32,171 nucleotides of DNA from Obelidium mucronatum (GCA_025765595.1 JAIVFH010000290.1:1-32171), one strand, 5' to 3'. Shown: positions 18,533 through 29,545, counted from the stretch's first letter. The notes: generated by a model from the sequence alone, not told the origin. Made by a program: numbers and translations.

Positions 18533-21500
18533 ATGGGCCGGCGAAAAGCAAAACACTTTGAAGATGATTACGACTCATCTGATGCAGACTCTGACAACGA
18601 AGACGGATTAGATGGATTAGATGCAGATGAACGGGAAGAAGCGCGACTGTTTCAAAGTGAGTCTCTATGTGTTGTTTTTCTGTCAACATGAAGCTTCTTT
18701 ATTAGCAGTTAACACTTTGAAAAAAAAAAGATAAACGACCGAGGAAGAGATTTACTAAAGAAGACGCTGCTCTTGGGATCTTTAATGAAGCCGATGGCGA
18801 TGACTTTGGTGGTGGAAAAGGCGGGTTCCGTAGTCGTACCTCTGTTTCCGGCGGGATTGCGTTCGTCAAGACAGAAACTGCGGATTCTGAATCATCATCA
18901 GACAGCAATGACGTTGGCGGTGGTGGTGGTGATGGTAGTGACGGTGACGACGCGGAAGTCAAGATGGACGTGGATCATCAAAGCAACGACAGTGCCGACG
19001 AATTTAAAAGAGAGCCAAGAAACAGACAAGAAGAAGAAAATGACGAGCAAGAGGCAAACGAGAGGCCTCAAATGGGAATGGGTCTCGGATTCAACAACTT
19101 TAGCAGCAACAACTCGAATAACACTGGTGGTGGCCTTGGATTTGGACCGTCGTCGTCATCATCTTCCTCGTCATCGCGTGCAGGACTCGGCGCATCATCG
19201 TCAAAACCAACAACCGACACCAACAAACCAAACCCCAACAATACATCGCAACCCCCACCAAAAAAACCCACCCCCATAATCCTAGACGCCCGTCAAAAAC
19301 AACCCACCTCCAACTCCCTAAGACTCAACCCCACCCCAGACAAGGACTTTATGAAATTCGACAAGGAAGGGAAAGGACTCGGATTCCTTCTCAAGATGGG
19401 ATACAAGAAGGGAAGCGGATTGGGGAAAGAAGGACAAGGAATCGTGAATCCGATTGACGTGAAACTGCGGCCTCAGAAAATGGGGTTGGGGCATCGTGGA
19501 TTCGATGAACGCACACAGACTGTCAAGTTGGAGCAGCAGATGAAGCGTGCTGAGAGGGGGGGAGAACCGGATTCGGATGAGGATGATGATAATGCCGCAG
19601 CGGCCGCTGAGGATAAGAAATCCAAATCTAAAAAGGACGGGAAAGTAGATGTGGATCAGTGGAAGCGCGGTCCTGGGAAGCGGAAGGGAAAAGTTTCGTA
19701 TAAAACTGCGGAGGAACTGATTCAGGATGCTAGCGGTGCTGCGGTTGGTGGTGTTGGGATTCCTTCTCAAAAAACCAAAATCATTGATATGACTGGAGCT
19801 CAAGCCAGGGAACTCAATAATATGGCGGAATTGGCTAGTGGTGCACAGATTGCTGCCTTGAGGGAAGCTGCGTCTCATTTAGTAGAACTGCGGTATAACG
19901 TTCGGACAATGGCTTCTGAATCGGAAATTGATTTAATGCGGCTATCTAAAGCGCTGGCTCTGGAAAACAAGAACCTGGCCCGAGCGGATCAAGAAATTGA
20001 TGCTATGAAGAAACGCGTTGAGATGTTGGGAGCTAAGCGAGTGAGGCTGGCGCAAGTGATTGAGTTGGCACAAAAAGTCGTGGAGGAAGGGAAACGGCTG
20101 GAAAAAAGTTTAATGCTGCGTGGAAGTGGGGGTGTCATTTCTTCGGATGAAATTGATTCAGCGTTTTCGTCCTTGTTCCAACGGATACAGACAGATTACT
20201 TTGATGAGTATGTGGAGCATCGACTGGATTCTCTTGTCGTTGGGGCGATGGCGCCTTTGATTAAGCGAATGCTTCTTGAGTGGTCGCCGTTGCAAGACCC
20301 TCTCTTTGGGTTGGATAGCTTCCGTAAATGGAGGAAGCTGTTTCGTTTTTCTGTGAAGTCCGCAGATGGCAATCGAAGAATGGAGTCATCTGATAATATA
20401 CGGTCAATGACTCCCTTTGAAAGTATGATGTATAATATTTGGCTCCCAAAAGTCCGCCAAGATCTGAAGTGAGTGTTATATTTCTATAGGTTAATTGTTT
20501 ACTCACTGATCAACTTTCATCAGCAATAACTGGGATCCGCTCAATCCCGACCCCTGCATAACACTTATCGAAGCATGGTATCCATCGTCGCCAACACCAG
20601 AGATTATTGTCAATGGCGGTCTACCTGAACTTGCAAAGCCATCTGCACCCCACCTTCTCCCACCATGGATGCATAACAACATTATAAACCAACTCATTCT
20701 CCCTAAACTTCTATCTTCCATCTCAGAATGGGATCCAAGAGCCTCCCACAACAACGGCCTCCGTCCCCATCAATGGCTCTTCCCATGGCTTCCCATCCTC
20801 CAATCTCAATTCCTCCAAAAGCTCGCCGAACCCATCAAAAACAAACTCTCTCTACACCTTTCTGAATTCCACCCCCTCCTCAACAACTCCACCGTCCTTC
20901 CCCTCCTCCAACCTTGGAAACAAGTCCTATCCTCGAAAACAATGGACACCTTGCTCAACAAATCAATCCTTCCAAAACTCGTATCTACACTACGTATTGA
21001 ATTCACAGTAAACCCGGCAGCCCAGGACATGAAACCCCTTGAATCCGTGCTGGAATGGCGCCACCTGTTTCCACAGCCAGTGTTCCAACACTTGCTCGAG
21101 ACTGAATTCTTCCCGAAATGGATCCAAGTGTGTTGGTTATGGTTGGGGAGTCCGAATGTGAGTTTTGATGAAGTGAGTCGATGGTATTTGGCGTGGAAGG
21201 GAGTGTTCCCGGAGGACGTGCAGGAATGGAGTGGAGTACAAGAGGGTTGGAAGGTGGGTCTTGATTTGATGAATCGGGCTTTGGCTGGAGGGGAAGGGGA
21301 AGGGTTGGGGACAGTTCCGAAACTTGTTCCCATGGCCGAGCGGGGCGATGTTTATCATCACCAGCAGCAGCAGCAACATCATGGAAAAAGACGTGGTGGG
21401 GAGAAGGAAGTTACGGGTAAACCGGATTTGGTTCGGAGGAAAGAAGTTGCGGTTGGGTTTTTGGAGTTGGTGGAGAGGACGGCGGGGCAGGTTGGCTTGG

Positions 21501-21709
21501 TTCTACTACCTACTGGGCGAAGTCATGGGAGTGGGAAACCGGTTTACAAGTTGGAGAAAGGGGATGTTGGGGTTCGGAAAGGGAAGGGTGTTCTATTTTA
21601 TGTGGATGAGGGGGTTGTGTTTGTTTATAATGGTGGTGCCGTGGGTGACTCCGAAGGCAAGTGGGGGGCTGTGGGGGTTGATGAACTTGTTGGTATAGCA
21701 ATGAAGTGA
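18533..21709 (+). CDS. TFIP11/Ntr1-like G-patch spliceosome disassembly factor
   Basis: Three exons: 18533-18656, 18731-20468, 20524-21709, giving 1015 aa with consistent phases (1 and 2). An acidic N-terminus (FEDDYDSSDADSDNED) leads to the conserved KRFTKEDAALGIF element of the TIP_N domain. After a Gly/Ser-rich acidic linker comes a G-patch at about 249-296 (GLGFLLKMGYKKGSGLGKEG). The long C-terminal half holds the GCFC/TFIP11 region, with typical NNWDPLNPDPCITLIEAWYP and WMHNNIINQLILPKLLSSIS signatures. Homologues (human TFIP11, yeast Ntr1/Spp382) recruit and activate the DEAH helicase Prp43 through the G-patch for lariat-spliceosome disassembly. An essential nuclear role is expected. A His/Gln run (HHQQQQQHHGK) near residue 895 is lineage-specific. 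Assignment is strong. Confidence 0.92.
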
Positions 21710-21898
21710 ATATATGGCATCAGGCATACAATTGATGCAGTATTTCTCGGATGTTACTAAAACCGCTCAAGAAGATTTCATGATAGCCCAGGTCTTCAGG
21801 TGTATTTTCTTAAAGATAAACCGAACTCATTTGCGAACTTCAGTTAAAACGGTCCGCCACGAAATGTTGTTCAACTATTTTTATTTGTTGAAATCTGC

Positions 21899-23515
21899 AT
21901 GCTTGTTGCCATTCCAGCGCTGCTTTGCCTGGCCCTTCAGGCCGCTGCCCTCGCGCCCTTAGAACCTGCTGATGGCAAAGTTCTCATGTAAAGTCACTTG
22001 TTATTTGATTGCAAGTACTTAAGTGCGGTTCTATAAATAGTGGAGCTTGGTATGATCGCAACAATTCTGATACTCCTCGTGCAGGTACAACCTACTTCCC
22101 AATCTTCCGGCCCAAGAAAACGATGAATTCTGATGGTTTTATTACGTTCAGTCAACCAAAGACTTGGATACAAACCATTGGCCTTCTTTCAGACCGACAT
22201 TGACTTGAGTGGAACAGTAAAACCCTGGACAGCACCCAACATCACAGACCAGTTCCAGAAGCAACTCAATGAAACGAATTCAGATGCAAACGCTTACTTG
22301 ACTGTCTATCCGTTTCAAGGACTTGACAAGATTACAGGTACAACCCCTCCCTTGTTTGAACTTTGGGCTGAAAACAAAAAACATCATAGATGCCCAACTC
22401 GCCGACATGGCGGCCCGCATCAAGTCTCTTATTATTGCTGGGCGGAAGGTGTTTTTTCGGTTTGCGCCAGAAATGAATGGATCCTGGTTTATTTATGGGC
22501 AACGGCCTGTGGACTTTGTTGCAGCTTGGAGACGTTGTATTACGTATTGGAAGACAGCTCTTGGTGCTGATTCTACGAAAGTTGCTTTTATTTGGGCGCC
22601 CAACAGTGGAAACGGTAATTTCTACTGCATCACGATTATTAATTGCACAACTGATTATTGCATGGCAGGCTACCCCTGGGCCAAGGATCCTAATAATCCG
22701 GGAGAAAACTACAGCCCTGATAACAGTACAATTGATGGGCGACAGAGAATTTCTGAATTGGACACAAATGGAAATGGAATCTTTGACAGGGACGATGATC
22801 CTTATCTTCCAGTAAGTATTCGTGTTCGTATAGTAACCAGAAATCGAACTCACCAACTTTTTCTTAGTTCTATCCTGGTGATGAATACGTGGATTGGGTT
22901 GGTTTGAGTATGTACACTTACGGGTATGCGTATCCATGGTGGACCAACGATATTCCACAGCATGACAAGTTCGAAGGAATGCTTCAAGGAATCGAATCAA
23001 AAGATATCTATCAAGATAGCTGGGGAAAGAAACCATTCTATACGTACTTTTCTTCGCCTCAAGGAATTCCTGGACATTCTGCAGGTGGAAAACCATTTAT
23101 TGTAGCAGAAACGGGAGCAACATATCACTTTGCATGGGTCAACAAGACATGGGCTTCCCTTCCAAAGTACGGCCCCACACCTAACCAAACTCTCACTCGC
23201 GCTCAAGTCAAAAACGCGTGGTTCGAATCTTTCCTGAATCCTGCGTTCTTGGCAAAGTATCCAAAGTTTAAGGCTGTCTGCACATTTGAGTTTGTCAAGC
23301 ATGAAGAGGACACTTGGCGTGATTTCAGCAATTTTGGCCCAGCCCCGTTGTCAGACAGTTTCACCAGCGCCGCAAATGAAGCAGCGGCAGCATTGAGGGA
23401 GGATTTTCGGCAGAATATGACATCATTTCTAGTTTTTGCTACAGGTGGTGGGGTCATGAATGGTGTTATTTTGAATTTGTGCGCTATTCTTCTGATTGCA
23501 GTCTTGTTGCTATGA
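21899..23515 (+). CDS. Secreted GPI-anchored GH26 beta-mannanase-like enzyme
   Basis: Six exons: 21899-21987, 22041-22084, 22152-22337, 22390-22614, 22669-22811, 22868-23515, giving 444 aa with every phase consistent. It has a signal peptide (MLVAIPALLCLALQAAALAP) and a GH26-type TIM-barrel sequence. The likely acid/base Glu is E134 (RFAPEMNGSW) and the likely nucleophile is E310 (PFIVAETGAT). Other barrel landmarks are VNQRLGYKPLAFFQTDID, VAFIWAPNSGN, GYPWAKDPN and YVDWVGLSMYTYG. A DTNGNGIFDRDDDPY insert looks like a calcium-binding dockerin/EF-type loop. The C-terminus (NGVILNLCAILLIAVLLL) is a typical GPI-attachment signal. It would cleave beta-mannan or a related beta-1,4 glycan at the cell surface. 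The substrate is inferred from the family only. Confidence 0.88.
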
Positions 23516-23580
23516 ATGAAGTTATTTATTAGCATACACGCATTTTATTTCATGGGCGAGATGCATATTAAACCGCTGGT

Positions 23581-25809
23581 TTATTTACGAATTGGCAAGT
23601 GGTGTGATTGGTTTGTCTCCTCATGCAACAACTCCAATTTAACTTTTGCTTTCTTTGTGAACGTATGGGTTGGCCCGAGTACATCATTGGATTTGCTGAC
23701 ACACTCCTCCAACAATCGCGCCGCACTCTGTTGATCGTTTTTGAAAACTTTGATCTCAGAGAGGAAAATGTATGCTTTAAGAGTTTCTTGTGCATGTCCC
23801 AGCCTATTTCCCCGTTCAATCGACTCCATAAGCATTCGTTCAGCCTCTGATGTATTTCCTGAACGATATTGGCACCAGGCTAGTTGATGAAACCAATAGA
23901 TTGTTTTCAAATCATCGACTCCAAACTCGGCCACCAAAAGTTTGAACGTATTAACATATATTTCCCCAGCATCCTTGAACATTCCCAGGTCGAGATACAA
24001 GCTTCCAAGACTGCTAATTGAGTTCAATGTCGTTTTATGTGTTTCGCCAAACGTTTGTTTTTGATGTTTGATGCAAGCAGTAAACAGTTGAACGGCTCTC
24101 AATCGATCTCGGGACACGAAAAGGTGTGCCAAGCTATTCATGGCTTCTATTGCCTGTAAACTATCCGTTCCGAATAATTTCTGATTTAATTCCACATTTT
24201 CCAGTAGAAGCGATTCAGCCCGTCCGATATCACCGTGATCCCGATGAAACAACCCCAATCTCGCCATTGATCCTAATGTTCGTTCATCCTTGATTCCAAA
24301 CAAATTACAGTGTCGCGTGTAAATAAATTCCAATATTTTTTCAACTCGGGGCCATTCTGCAAGACTCTCGAAGTACGCAGCCATGTTCAGCAAAATTTCG
24401 AAAGCAAACACCTCACTATCAGGTCCACCCAACTTGATAACTCCATTTGAGGAGTCAGTAAATAACTCCCCCGCTTCCTTTATGTTGTTGAGCTTCATAT
24501 GAATCACGGCGAGTTGGTTCATGGCTTTGAAGGTGGTGAGGCTGGGCCCAAGCCGCTGCTGAAAGGCTCTCAGAGCCTGCTGCTGAAGTAAAAGAGCTGA
24601 ACCATAATCGCCAGTATCCATATGCAACAAAGAGAGAGATTGCTGTAAGGAGGCGCGAGGCAGTAGGCTCTCTGCAACAGCAATTTCGTGTGTAGATTCC
24701 TTTACAATCCACGAAGTAAACAAGGACAAAATCAATTTATCCATTGCTGCAAACCCGGTCGTTGTCTTGATTATCTCCAGGATTTTGGCTCTGTCACTGA
24801 TACTTGTGGCTTCGCTTTGCTCGCAATGTAGCCTTGAAACACTGTTCCTAAAAATGCGCGGATCATCCCGAATCGATGCTAGCAATTCTTCATGAGTTTC
24901 GGCAGTCATTGCGATGTGAAACTTGGCATTCGCCATATGGCAAGCCCACAACTCAAAAACGCACCACGCCCGTTTGAGAACAGCAGGCTCTGAAGTACAG
25001 ATACATCAGTTAAATCGAAAATGGAAGGGAAAAAAGCTGCTGTCTTACCGACAGATGAATTTAGAACCAAAACCATGTTTCCAGTTGTCTTGATTCGATT
25101 GGCAGCGGCGTTAAAACAATCACTTCGACTTTCCTGAAGCGGGCATGAGGAAAAAAAATCCAACCAAATAATTGTCTTGTAGCGGTTGTATCCACGTGAA
25201 TCAAAAAACCGTTGGATAGAATCGATGGTGTCCAAGAAGTCGCTTGACCATGAATGCGAAATGTACCAGCTGGCATCATGAACAATATCGGCAGTTGATG
25301 AATCTTTTCTGAGGACATCGCAATAAGAGGCTCCGCTTTCAGCTGTTTTCATAAAGCCGATATATGCTTGTAAGGTCGACAAGCCGCTAAATGACCCACG
25401 TCCACCAGCATTAGTGATCCAGGTTTCGAGATGCGAAAGCCGAATACCCAAAGCTGGCAACGCAGGTTCTTCGGAGATCGAAATCTGTCGCTTTTCTTGT
25501 GGTTGGTTGGCTTCAGTGTGGTAACTTTGGTTTGGTGTCTGTTGTTTTCAAGTGTTGATAGTTGGTTCGGTTAAAGCCAGGAGATCCTACCACTGGTTCC
25601 AAATCGGCGACGCTTAAAGACTGGATTGCCTGCTGCTGTCAAAACGTTTTTAGCCAAACTGCCAAAGTTTAGTTTGCACCCACCACGCATACTTCATTAG
25701 AATCAGAGAAGTCTCTTCGGCGATTGAAAAATCTGCTCTTTAAATCACTGAGTTGGTTTGATCTGCTTGGTGCGCGGAGTCTGAGGCGGTCAAAGAAGGA
25801 AACTGTCAT
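23581..25809 (-). CDS. TIR-like domain fused to a TPR array
   Basis: Four exons: 25809-25693, 25635-25591, 25538-25049, 24989-23581, giving 686 aa; the first two introns are phase 0, the third phase 1. After a polar N-terminus comes a domain with WYISHSWSSDF (145-155), IIWLDFF (177-183), VLVLN (210-214) and RAWCVFELW (224-232). Its order and spacing resemble a TIR fold, in which the WCxxE glutamate is the catalytic NADase residue; E230 would be its counterpart. From about 270 to 670 follow about eight 42-residue TPRs of the kinesin-light-chain type. Such RAWC-TPR proteins are common in protists and zoosporic fungi but their role is not established. No nucleotide-binding domain is seen. A sensor-effector role is inference. 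Exons 1-2 are less certain than the rest. It converges with the GH26 gene (65 bp between stops). Confidence 0.78.
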
Positions 25810-25998
25810 TTTAATTATAAAATATGTGAAGCATTGAGAACTTTTATCCATTAATTAAACGATTGGCTGAATATATTCGTGTGATATTCCCCAAACCCCA
25901 AATTGTGGCGGATGTGATTTCGAATCCAATATCGTGTGATTTGTGGGTATCAAAATGTATTTCAACAGACTCAACTCATTTGAAAGAAAGTTCCATCG

Positions 25999-27195
25999 AT
26001 GGCTGACCTGTCTGCATTCGGATCGCCTGAAATGAAGGCTCTCTTCTGTATGGAAGAGGGCTACACTCCTATGAACAACGGATCATTTGGAGCCATCCCC
26101 AAAAGTGTTCAAAACGCTAGAACCAACTGGCTCGCAAGAATCGAACGAAACCCGGATTTGTTTTACAATTATGAATATTATCAAGAGCTTGGCCGGGCGT
26201 TGGAACCAGTTGCAAGAATCCTTGGCTTGAAGAATGCGGACGACATTGTGTTTGTTGGAAACACTTTGACAGGTGTAAATTCAGTTCTCAAGAGTTTAAA
26301 GCAAGTGAGTCAAATTCGGACTGCTTATGTGAATTCATTTTTATGTTTCTTATTTCTTCGTCGTCAGATTTTGAGAGGTCAGGGAAAGTTCCCTTCAACC
26401 AAAAAACAAAAGATATTCATCATGTCCAGCACTTACACTCACGTTTACGGAGCCGTCAAACACACTGCGTTGAATGACGGCTTCGAAATCTTGGAAATGA
26501 AGGTGCATTATCCAATAAGTGAAAAAGACCTTCTTAAGAACGTGGAAGAGGCCGTCAATGCAGAAGAGGAATCCGGAAGAGAAATTGTATTGGCTGTATA
26601 CGACGCTATAGTCTCACTTCCATCAGTTATCTTACCTTTCGAGCAGTTGTCGTCTTATTTTCGAAAAAAGGGTATTCTAGCTTGCGTTGACGGTGCCCAA
26701 GCCATTGGACAAATCCCATTGGACCTGACAAAACTAGACGCCGACTTCTTTATCTCAAATCCTCATAAGTGGCTGTATGTTCCTCGTGGGTGTGCCATCT
26801 TGTACGTGAAAAAGGAATTGCAAGAATTTATGGTTCACCCACTGGCGAATACCCCAGTCCAGGGAAACTGGAGAAGCGCGTTTACTTGGTACATTCACTA
26901 TTTATCTTTTATTTTTGATTTCTCAGTATTAAAATACAGGCCTGGAACTACCGATGTGAGCAACTTTTTGAGTGCTTCGGCCTCTGTTGCATTCAGGGAA
27001 TCGATAGGAGGAGAAGCTGCGATCATGAACTATTGCCATAATTTAGCAATCAATGGCGGTAGAACTGTTGCCGAAAAACTCGGTACGAACGTGTTGCTAG
27101 GCACTGGAGACTTAGGGTCGCAACGAAGTGGGGATGACTACTATTCTGCAATGGTGAACGTGCAGCTTCCATGGACAAAACATATCTCCGATTGA
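25999..27195 (+). CDS. PLP-dependent class V aminotransferase-fold enzyme, copy 1 (3' end damaged)
   Basis: Exons 25999-26304, 26368-26888 and 26940-27195 give 360 aa to the first stop. Landmarks are MNNGSFGAIPK near the start, GNTLTGVNSVL, the PLP-contacting Asp210 (CVDGAQAIGQ) and the PLP lysine K236 (NPHKWLYVPRG). The family includes isopenicillin-N epimerase-like, cysteine desulfurase-like and hercynylcysteine-sulfoxide lyase (Egt2/EgtE) enzymes; which reaction applies cannot be told. Both introns (63 and 51 nt) are multiples of three without in-frame stops, so an unspliced message would still be open. The reading frame hits TGA at 27193, while the C-terminal domain seen in copy 2 continues downstream in the same frame (see 27196-27375). 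The gene is therefore damaged, carries a sequencing error, or has an unseen splice. Confidence 0.75.
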   Translation: MADLSAFGSPEMKALFCMEEGYTPMNNGSFGAIPKSVQNARTNWLARIERNPDLFYNYEYYQELGRALEPVARILGLKNADDIVFVGNTLTGVNSVLKSLKQVSQIRTAYVNSFLCFLFLRRQILRGQGKFPSTKKQKIFIMSSTYTHVYGAVKHTALNDGFEILEMKVHYPISEKDLLKNVEEAVNAEEESGREIVLAVYDAIVSLPSVILPFEQLSSYFRKKGILACVDGAQAIGQIPLDLTKLDADFFISNPHKWLYVPRGCAILYVKKELQEFMVHPLANTPVQGNWRSAFTWYIHYLSFIFDFSVLKYRPGTTDVSNFLSASASVAFRESIGGEAAIMNYCHNLAINGGRTVAEKLGTNVLLGTGDLGSQRSGDDYYSAMVNVQLPWTKHISD

Positions 27196-27375
27196 GGTGG
27201 CGATTCTTTCCTAGGGGGGCTCAAGGAGACTCTGATGAGGGAACACAAAATCGCAATCGTTGTCTTTCAACATGGGACAAAATGGTGGGTCCGTCTCTCC
27301 GCTCAAGTTTATCTGAATGAGGCAGATTTTGAAAATGTCGGAGAAACCTTGAGGATTATTTTGGGAGTTGAATAA
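27196..27375 (+). pseudogene. Orphaned C-terminal segment of PLP enzyme copy 1
   Basis: Directly after the TGA, the same frame stays open to the TAA at 27373-27375. It encodes GLKETLMREHKI...KWWVRLSAQVYLNEADFENV, homologous to RYWLRLSAQVYLNEEDFENL of copy 2. A short block before it reads best in the +1 frame (EVAILS), next to a run of six G. This suggests two compensating indels or sequence errors in place of a single stop mutation. Confidence 0.65.
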
Positions 27376-27409
27376 ATAAAGAGGATTTGTTTTGCTCCAC
27401 CTGACACTC

Positions 27410-27911
27410 ATGCGCCAAACGCAACATTCAATCTCAATGCACTCCATCATTACAGTTGTCTTGTTCCATTTGAACACTTTGTTCAGCTCGAAACGGGTGG
27501 TCGCAAATCCTGATTTCTATGAGAGAATCAACAGATTAATGACTGACACGAATCTCTGCAACGCGATAGTGTTCATAGCCATGTTCTATCTTACGCGTTT
27601 TTGGCATGAATGTGATGTTGAAATAGATGTAGACAACGATACGCAGTATGAGTTGCTAGTGGTAGCACTGGTCATCAGTTGTAAGGTAACCAAAGTATCA
27701 AAACAACTGTAATCACTAAAACTTGAATTAATTAAATTAGATTCATGATGATGATCGTTACACGAATTTAGTTTGGTCGGAAGTTAGTGGAATCGATTTA
27801 TTCCAACTGAACGAGCTGGAAAGAGAGTTTTTGGAGATAATTGATTACAGAGTACACGTGAATGTGGATGTGTATGAAGAAATGACACGGGATATTGCGA
27901 AACTGAATTGA
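27410..27911 (+). CDS. Small Pho80/PCL-type cyclin
   Basis: Two exons: 27410-27685 and 27741-27911 (55-nt intron with gtaacc donor, phase 0), giving 148 aa. The cyclin box is recognised by the ordered elements FYLTRFWHE, ELLVVALVISCK, then HDDDRYTNLVWSEVSGID, LNELEREFLEIIDYRVHV. These are the classical signature of Pho80/Pcl cyclins, which bind Pho85/CDK5-type kinases and often report on phosphate or nutrient state. The protein is close to a bare cyclin box; the N-terminal start is uncertain (27410 or 27437). It lies between two tandem PLP-enzyme genes, with only 57 bp to the second. The partner and pathway are inferred from the family. Confidence 0.78.
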
Positions 27912-27968
27912 GTCTTGATGATTTGCGGAACGGAACGGATAAAGTTAAAATTGTGCATAACAGTAAAC

Positions 27969-29294
27969 ATGACCTTCGACGGCCCTCCGCCGGCCTTTGG
28001 CAGCAAAGAAATGCGCGCTCACTTTAGTCTTGATCCAAAGTACATCGCGACCAACCACGGCTCGTTTGGCGCTGCGCCAAAACTTGTCATTGAAGAGCGT
28101 ATCAAGCAAATGCTTTACATTGAGCACAATCCCGACACATTCTGCAAAATTGACTACGACAGAGTGCTGGACAAGGCGCTCGAACCTGTGGCAAAGATTT
28201 GTGGGTTGGACGATGTGAGCGAGATTGTATTCACTGTCAACGCAACAACAGGAGTGAATGCTGTGCTTCGGTACGGCATCGAATTTCTTTGCATTCTATT
28301 TGATACTAATACGCTAGGCTATAACAGATCACTTAAACAAATTTTGACTGCGACTGGTCGATATCCAAAGCCGCCTTCGATCAAAGCCCAAAAGATCCTT
28401 TTTCTGTCCACTGTTTATGGAAACGTACTTAACGCGATTAATTACACCGCGATAAATGATCAGTTTGTTCCGCTTCAGCTGGACATTGAATCACCCATCA
28501 GTGACTCCGACTTAATCAAGAAGGTAGAGGCCTTGATTGAACGCGAACGAACAGATGGAAACGACATCGTTTTGGCTGTTTATGACATTGTCTCGTCCAT
28601 TCCTGGAATTGTTTGTCCTTATGTGGAGTTGACGCGACTGTTTCAACGACACAATATCTTGACATGTATCGACGGAGCCCATGCCATTGGACAAGTGCCA
28701 CTCAACTTGAAAACTCTAAAACCAGACTTTTTGGTGACGAACTTGCATAAATGGCTGTTTGTCCCACGAGGTTGCTGCGTTTTCTACTGCTCCAGACGAT
28801 TCCATGGAGTGATTCGCCATCCTGTTATTTCCGAAGTAAGGCCTGGAGACTGGAGAAGGGGTTTCCACTGGGTTGGAACTACGGATGTGAGTGCATACTT
28901 GACTGCGCCCGCTGCCATCGGCTTTCGTGAATGGATCGGAGGCGAAGATGCCATTATGGCGTATAACCACAATCTCGCAATCAAAGGAGGAGAAATTGTC
29001 GCAAAAAAATTGGGCACATTTATTATGCGTGGAATTGGGCAGGGCGAATCCACATTTGGCAACGGTTTAACGGCATCAATGGTTAACGTTGCTGTTCCTG
29101 AAACTCCCGTTGTAACGGAACAATTCATGAATGGACTGCAAGTTTATTTGCTGAAGGAGTGGAATTGTGGAACAGCTCCATATAAGCACGGTGGAAGATA
29201 TTGGCTGCGCTTATCAGCCCAAGTGTATTTGAACGAGGAGGACTTCGAGAATCTGGCGAATATTCTACGCAAAGTATTTTTACCTTCGCAATAA
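27969..29294 (+). CDS. PLP-dependent class V aminotransferase-fold enzyme, copy 2 (intact)
   Basis: Two exons: 27969-28270 and 28328-29294, giving 422 aa. It is intact and clearly paralogous to the gene at 25999: TNHGSFGAAPK, VNATTGVNAVL, the PLP-site Asp in CIDGAHAIGQ, and the PLP lysine K242 (NLHKWLFVPRG). The C-terminal domain ends RYWLRLSAQVYLNEEDFENL. The single 57-nt intron is again a multiple of three without stops. It lies about 13 nt upstream of the position used in copy 1, and the second intron of copy 1 is absent. Likely activities within the family are C-S lyase or desulfurase-type or amine epimerase; the neighbouring sulfate permease makes a sulfur role attractive but unproven. 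The aataaa signal overlaps the stop codon. Confidence 0.85.
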   Translation: MTFDGPPPAFGSKEMRAHFSLDPKYIATNHGSFGAAPKLVIEERIKQMLYIEHNPDTFCKIDYDRVLDKALEPVAKICGLDDVSEIVFTVNATTGVNAVLRYGIEFLCILFDTNTLGYNRSLKQILTATGRYPKPPSIKAQKILFLSTVYGNVLNAINYTAINDQFVPLQLDIESPISDSDLIKKVEALIERERTDGNDIVLAVYDIVSSIPGIVCPYVELTRLFQRHNILTCIDGAHAIGQVPLNLKTLKPDFLVTNLHKWLFVPRGCCVFYCSRRFHGVIRHPVISEVRPGDWRRGFHWVGTTDVSAYLTAPAAIGFREWIGGEDAIMAYNHNLAIKGGEIVAKKLGTFIMRGIGQGESTFGNGLTASMVNVAVPETPVVTEQFMNGLQVYLLKEWNCGTAPYKHGGRYWLRLSAQVYLNEEDFENLANILRKVFLPSQ

Positions 29295-29478
29295 ATTTCG
29301 TCCATTTAGTTCCCCAAATTAAGGGGCACCTCAGCTAAATATGTACGGTAAGAGTGTTCACGCATAATCCTTTTAGCTACTTCTGTTGACTTGCACTAAC
29401 AAAGAATTTCTCAAATAAAGTGCGGTTTGCTCTGATCCATGCTGTTAGCGAAGCTAATGACGAGCAATGATGCGATCG

Positions 29479-29484
29479 CACGTG
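29479..29484. promoter_or_regulatory. CACGTG E-box upstream of the SulP permease
   Basis: A CACGTG core sits in gcgatcgcacgtgcggtg, 111 nt upstream of the permease ATG. In yeasts the same core binds Cbf1 at sulfur-assimilation promoters. A regulatory role here is inference from the motif and the gene. Confidence 0.4.
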
Positions 29485-29545
29485 CGGTGAAACATTAAAA
29501 TTTTTAATGGAAATTGCTTGTATATGGAATAACGAAAAATGCTAA

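Noticed and set aside
26305..26939. Reading PLP copy 1 as one uninterrupted exon
   Set aside because: Comparison with copy 2 shows the extra residues at 26305-26367 and 26889-26939 interrupt conserved sequence and have GT-AG borders.
27686..27740. Cyclin ORF ending at the in-frame stop near 27712
   Set aside because: Splicing at gtaacc/attag restores the conserved RYTNLVWSEVSGID motif in phase.
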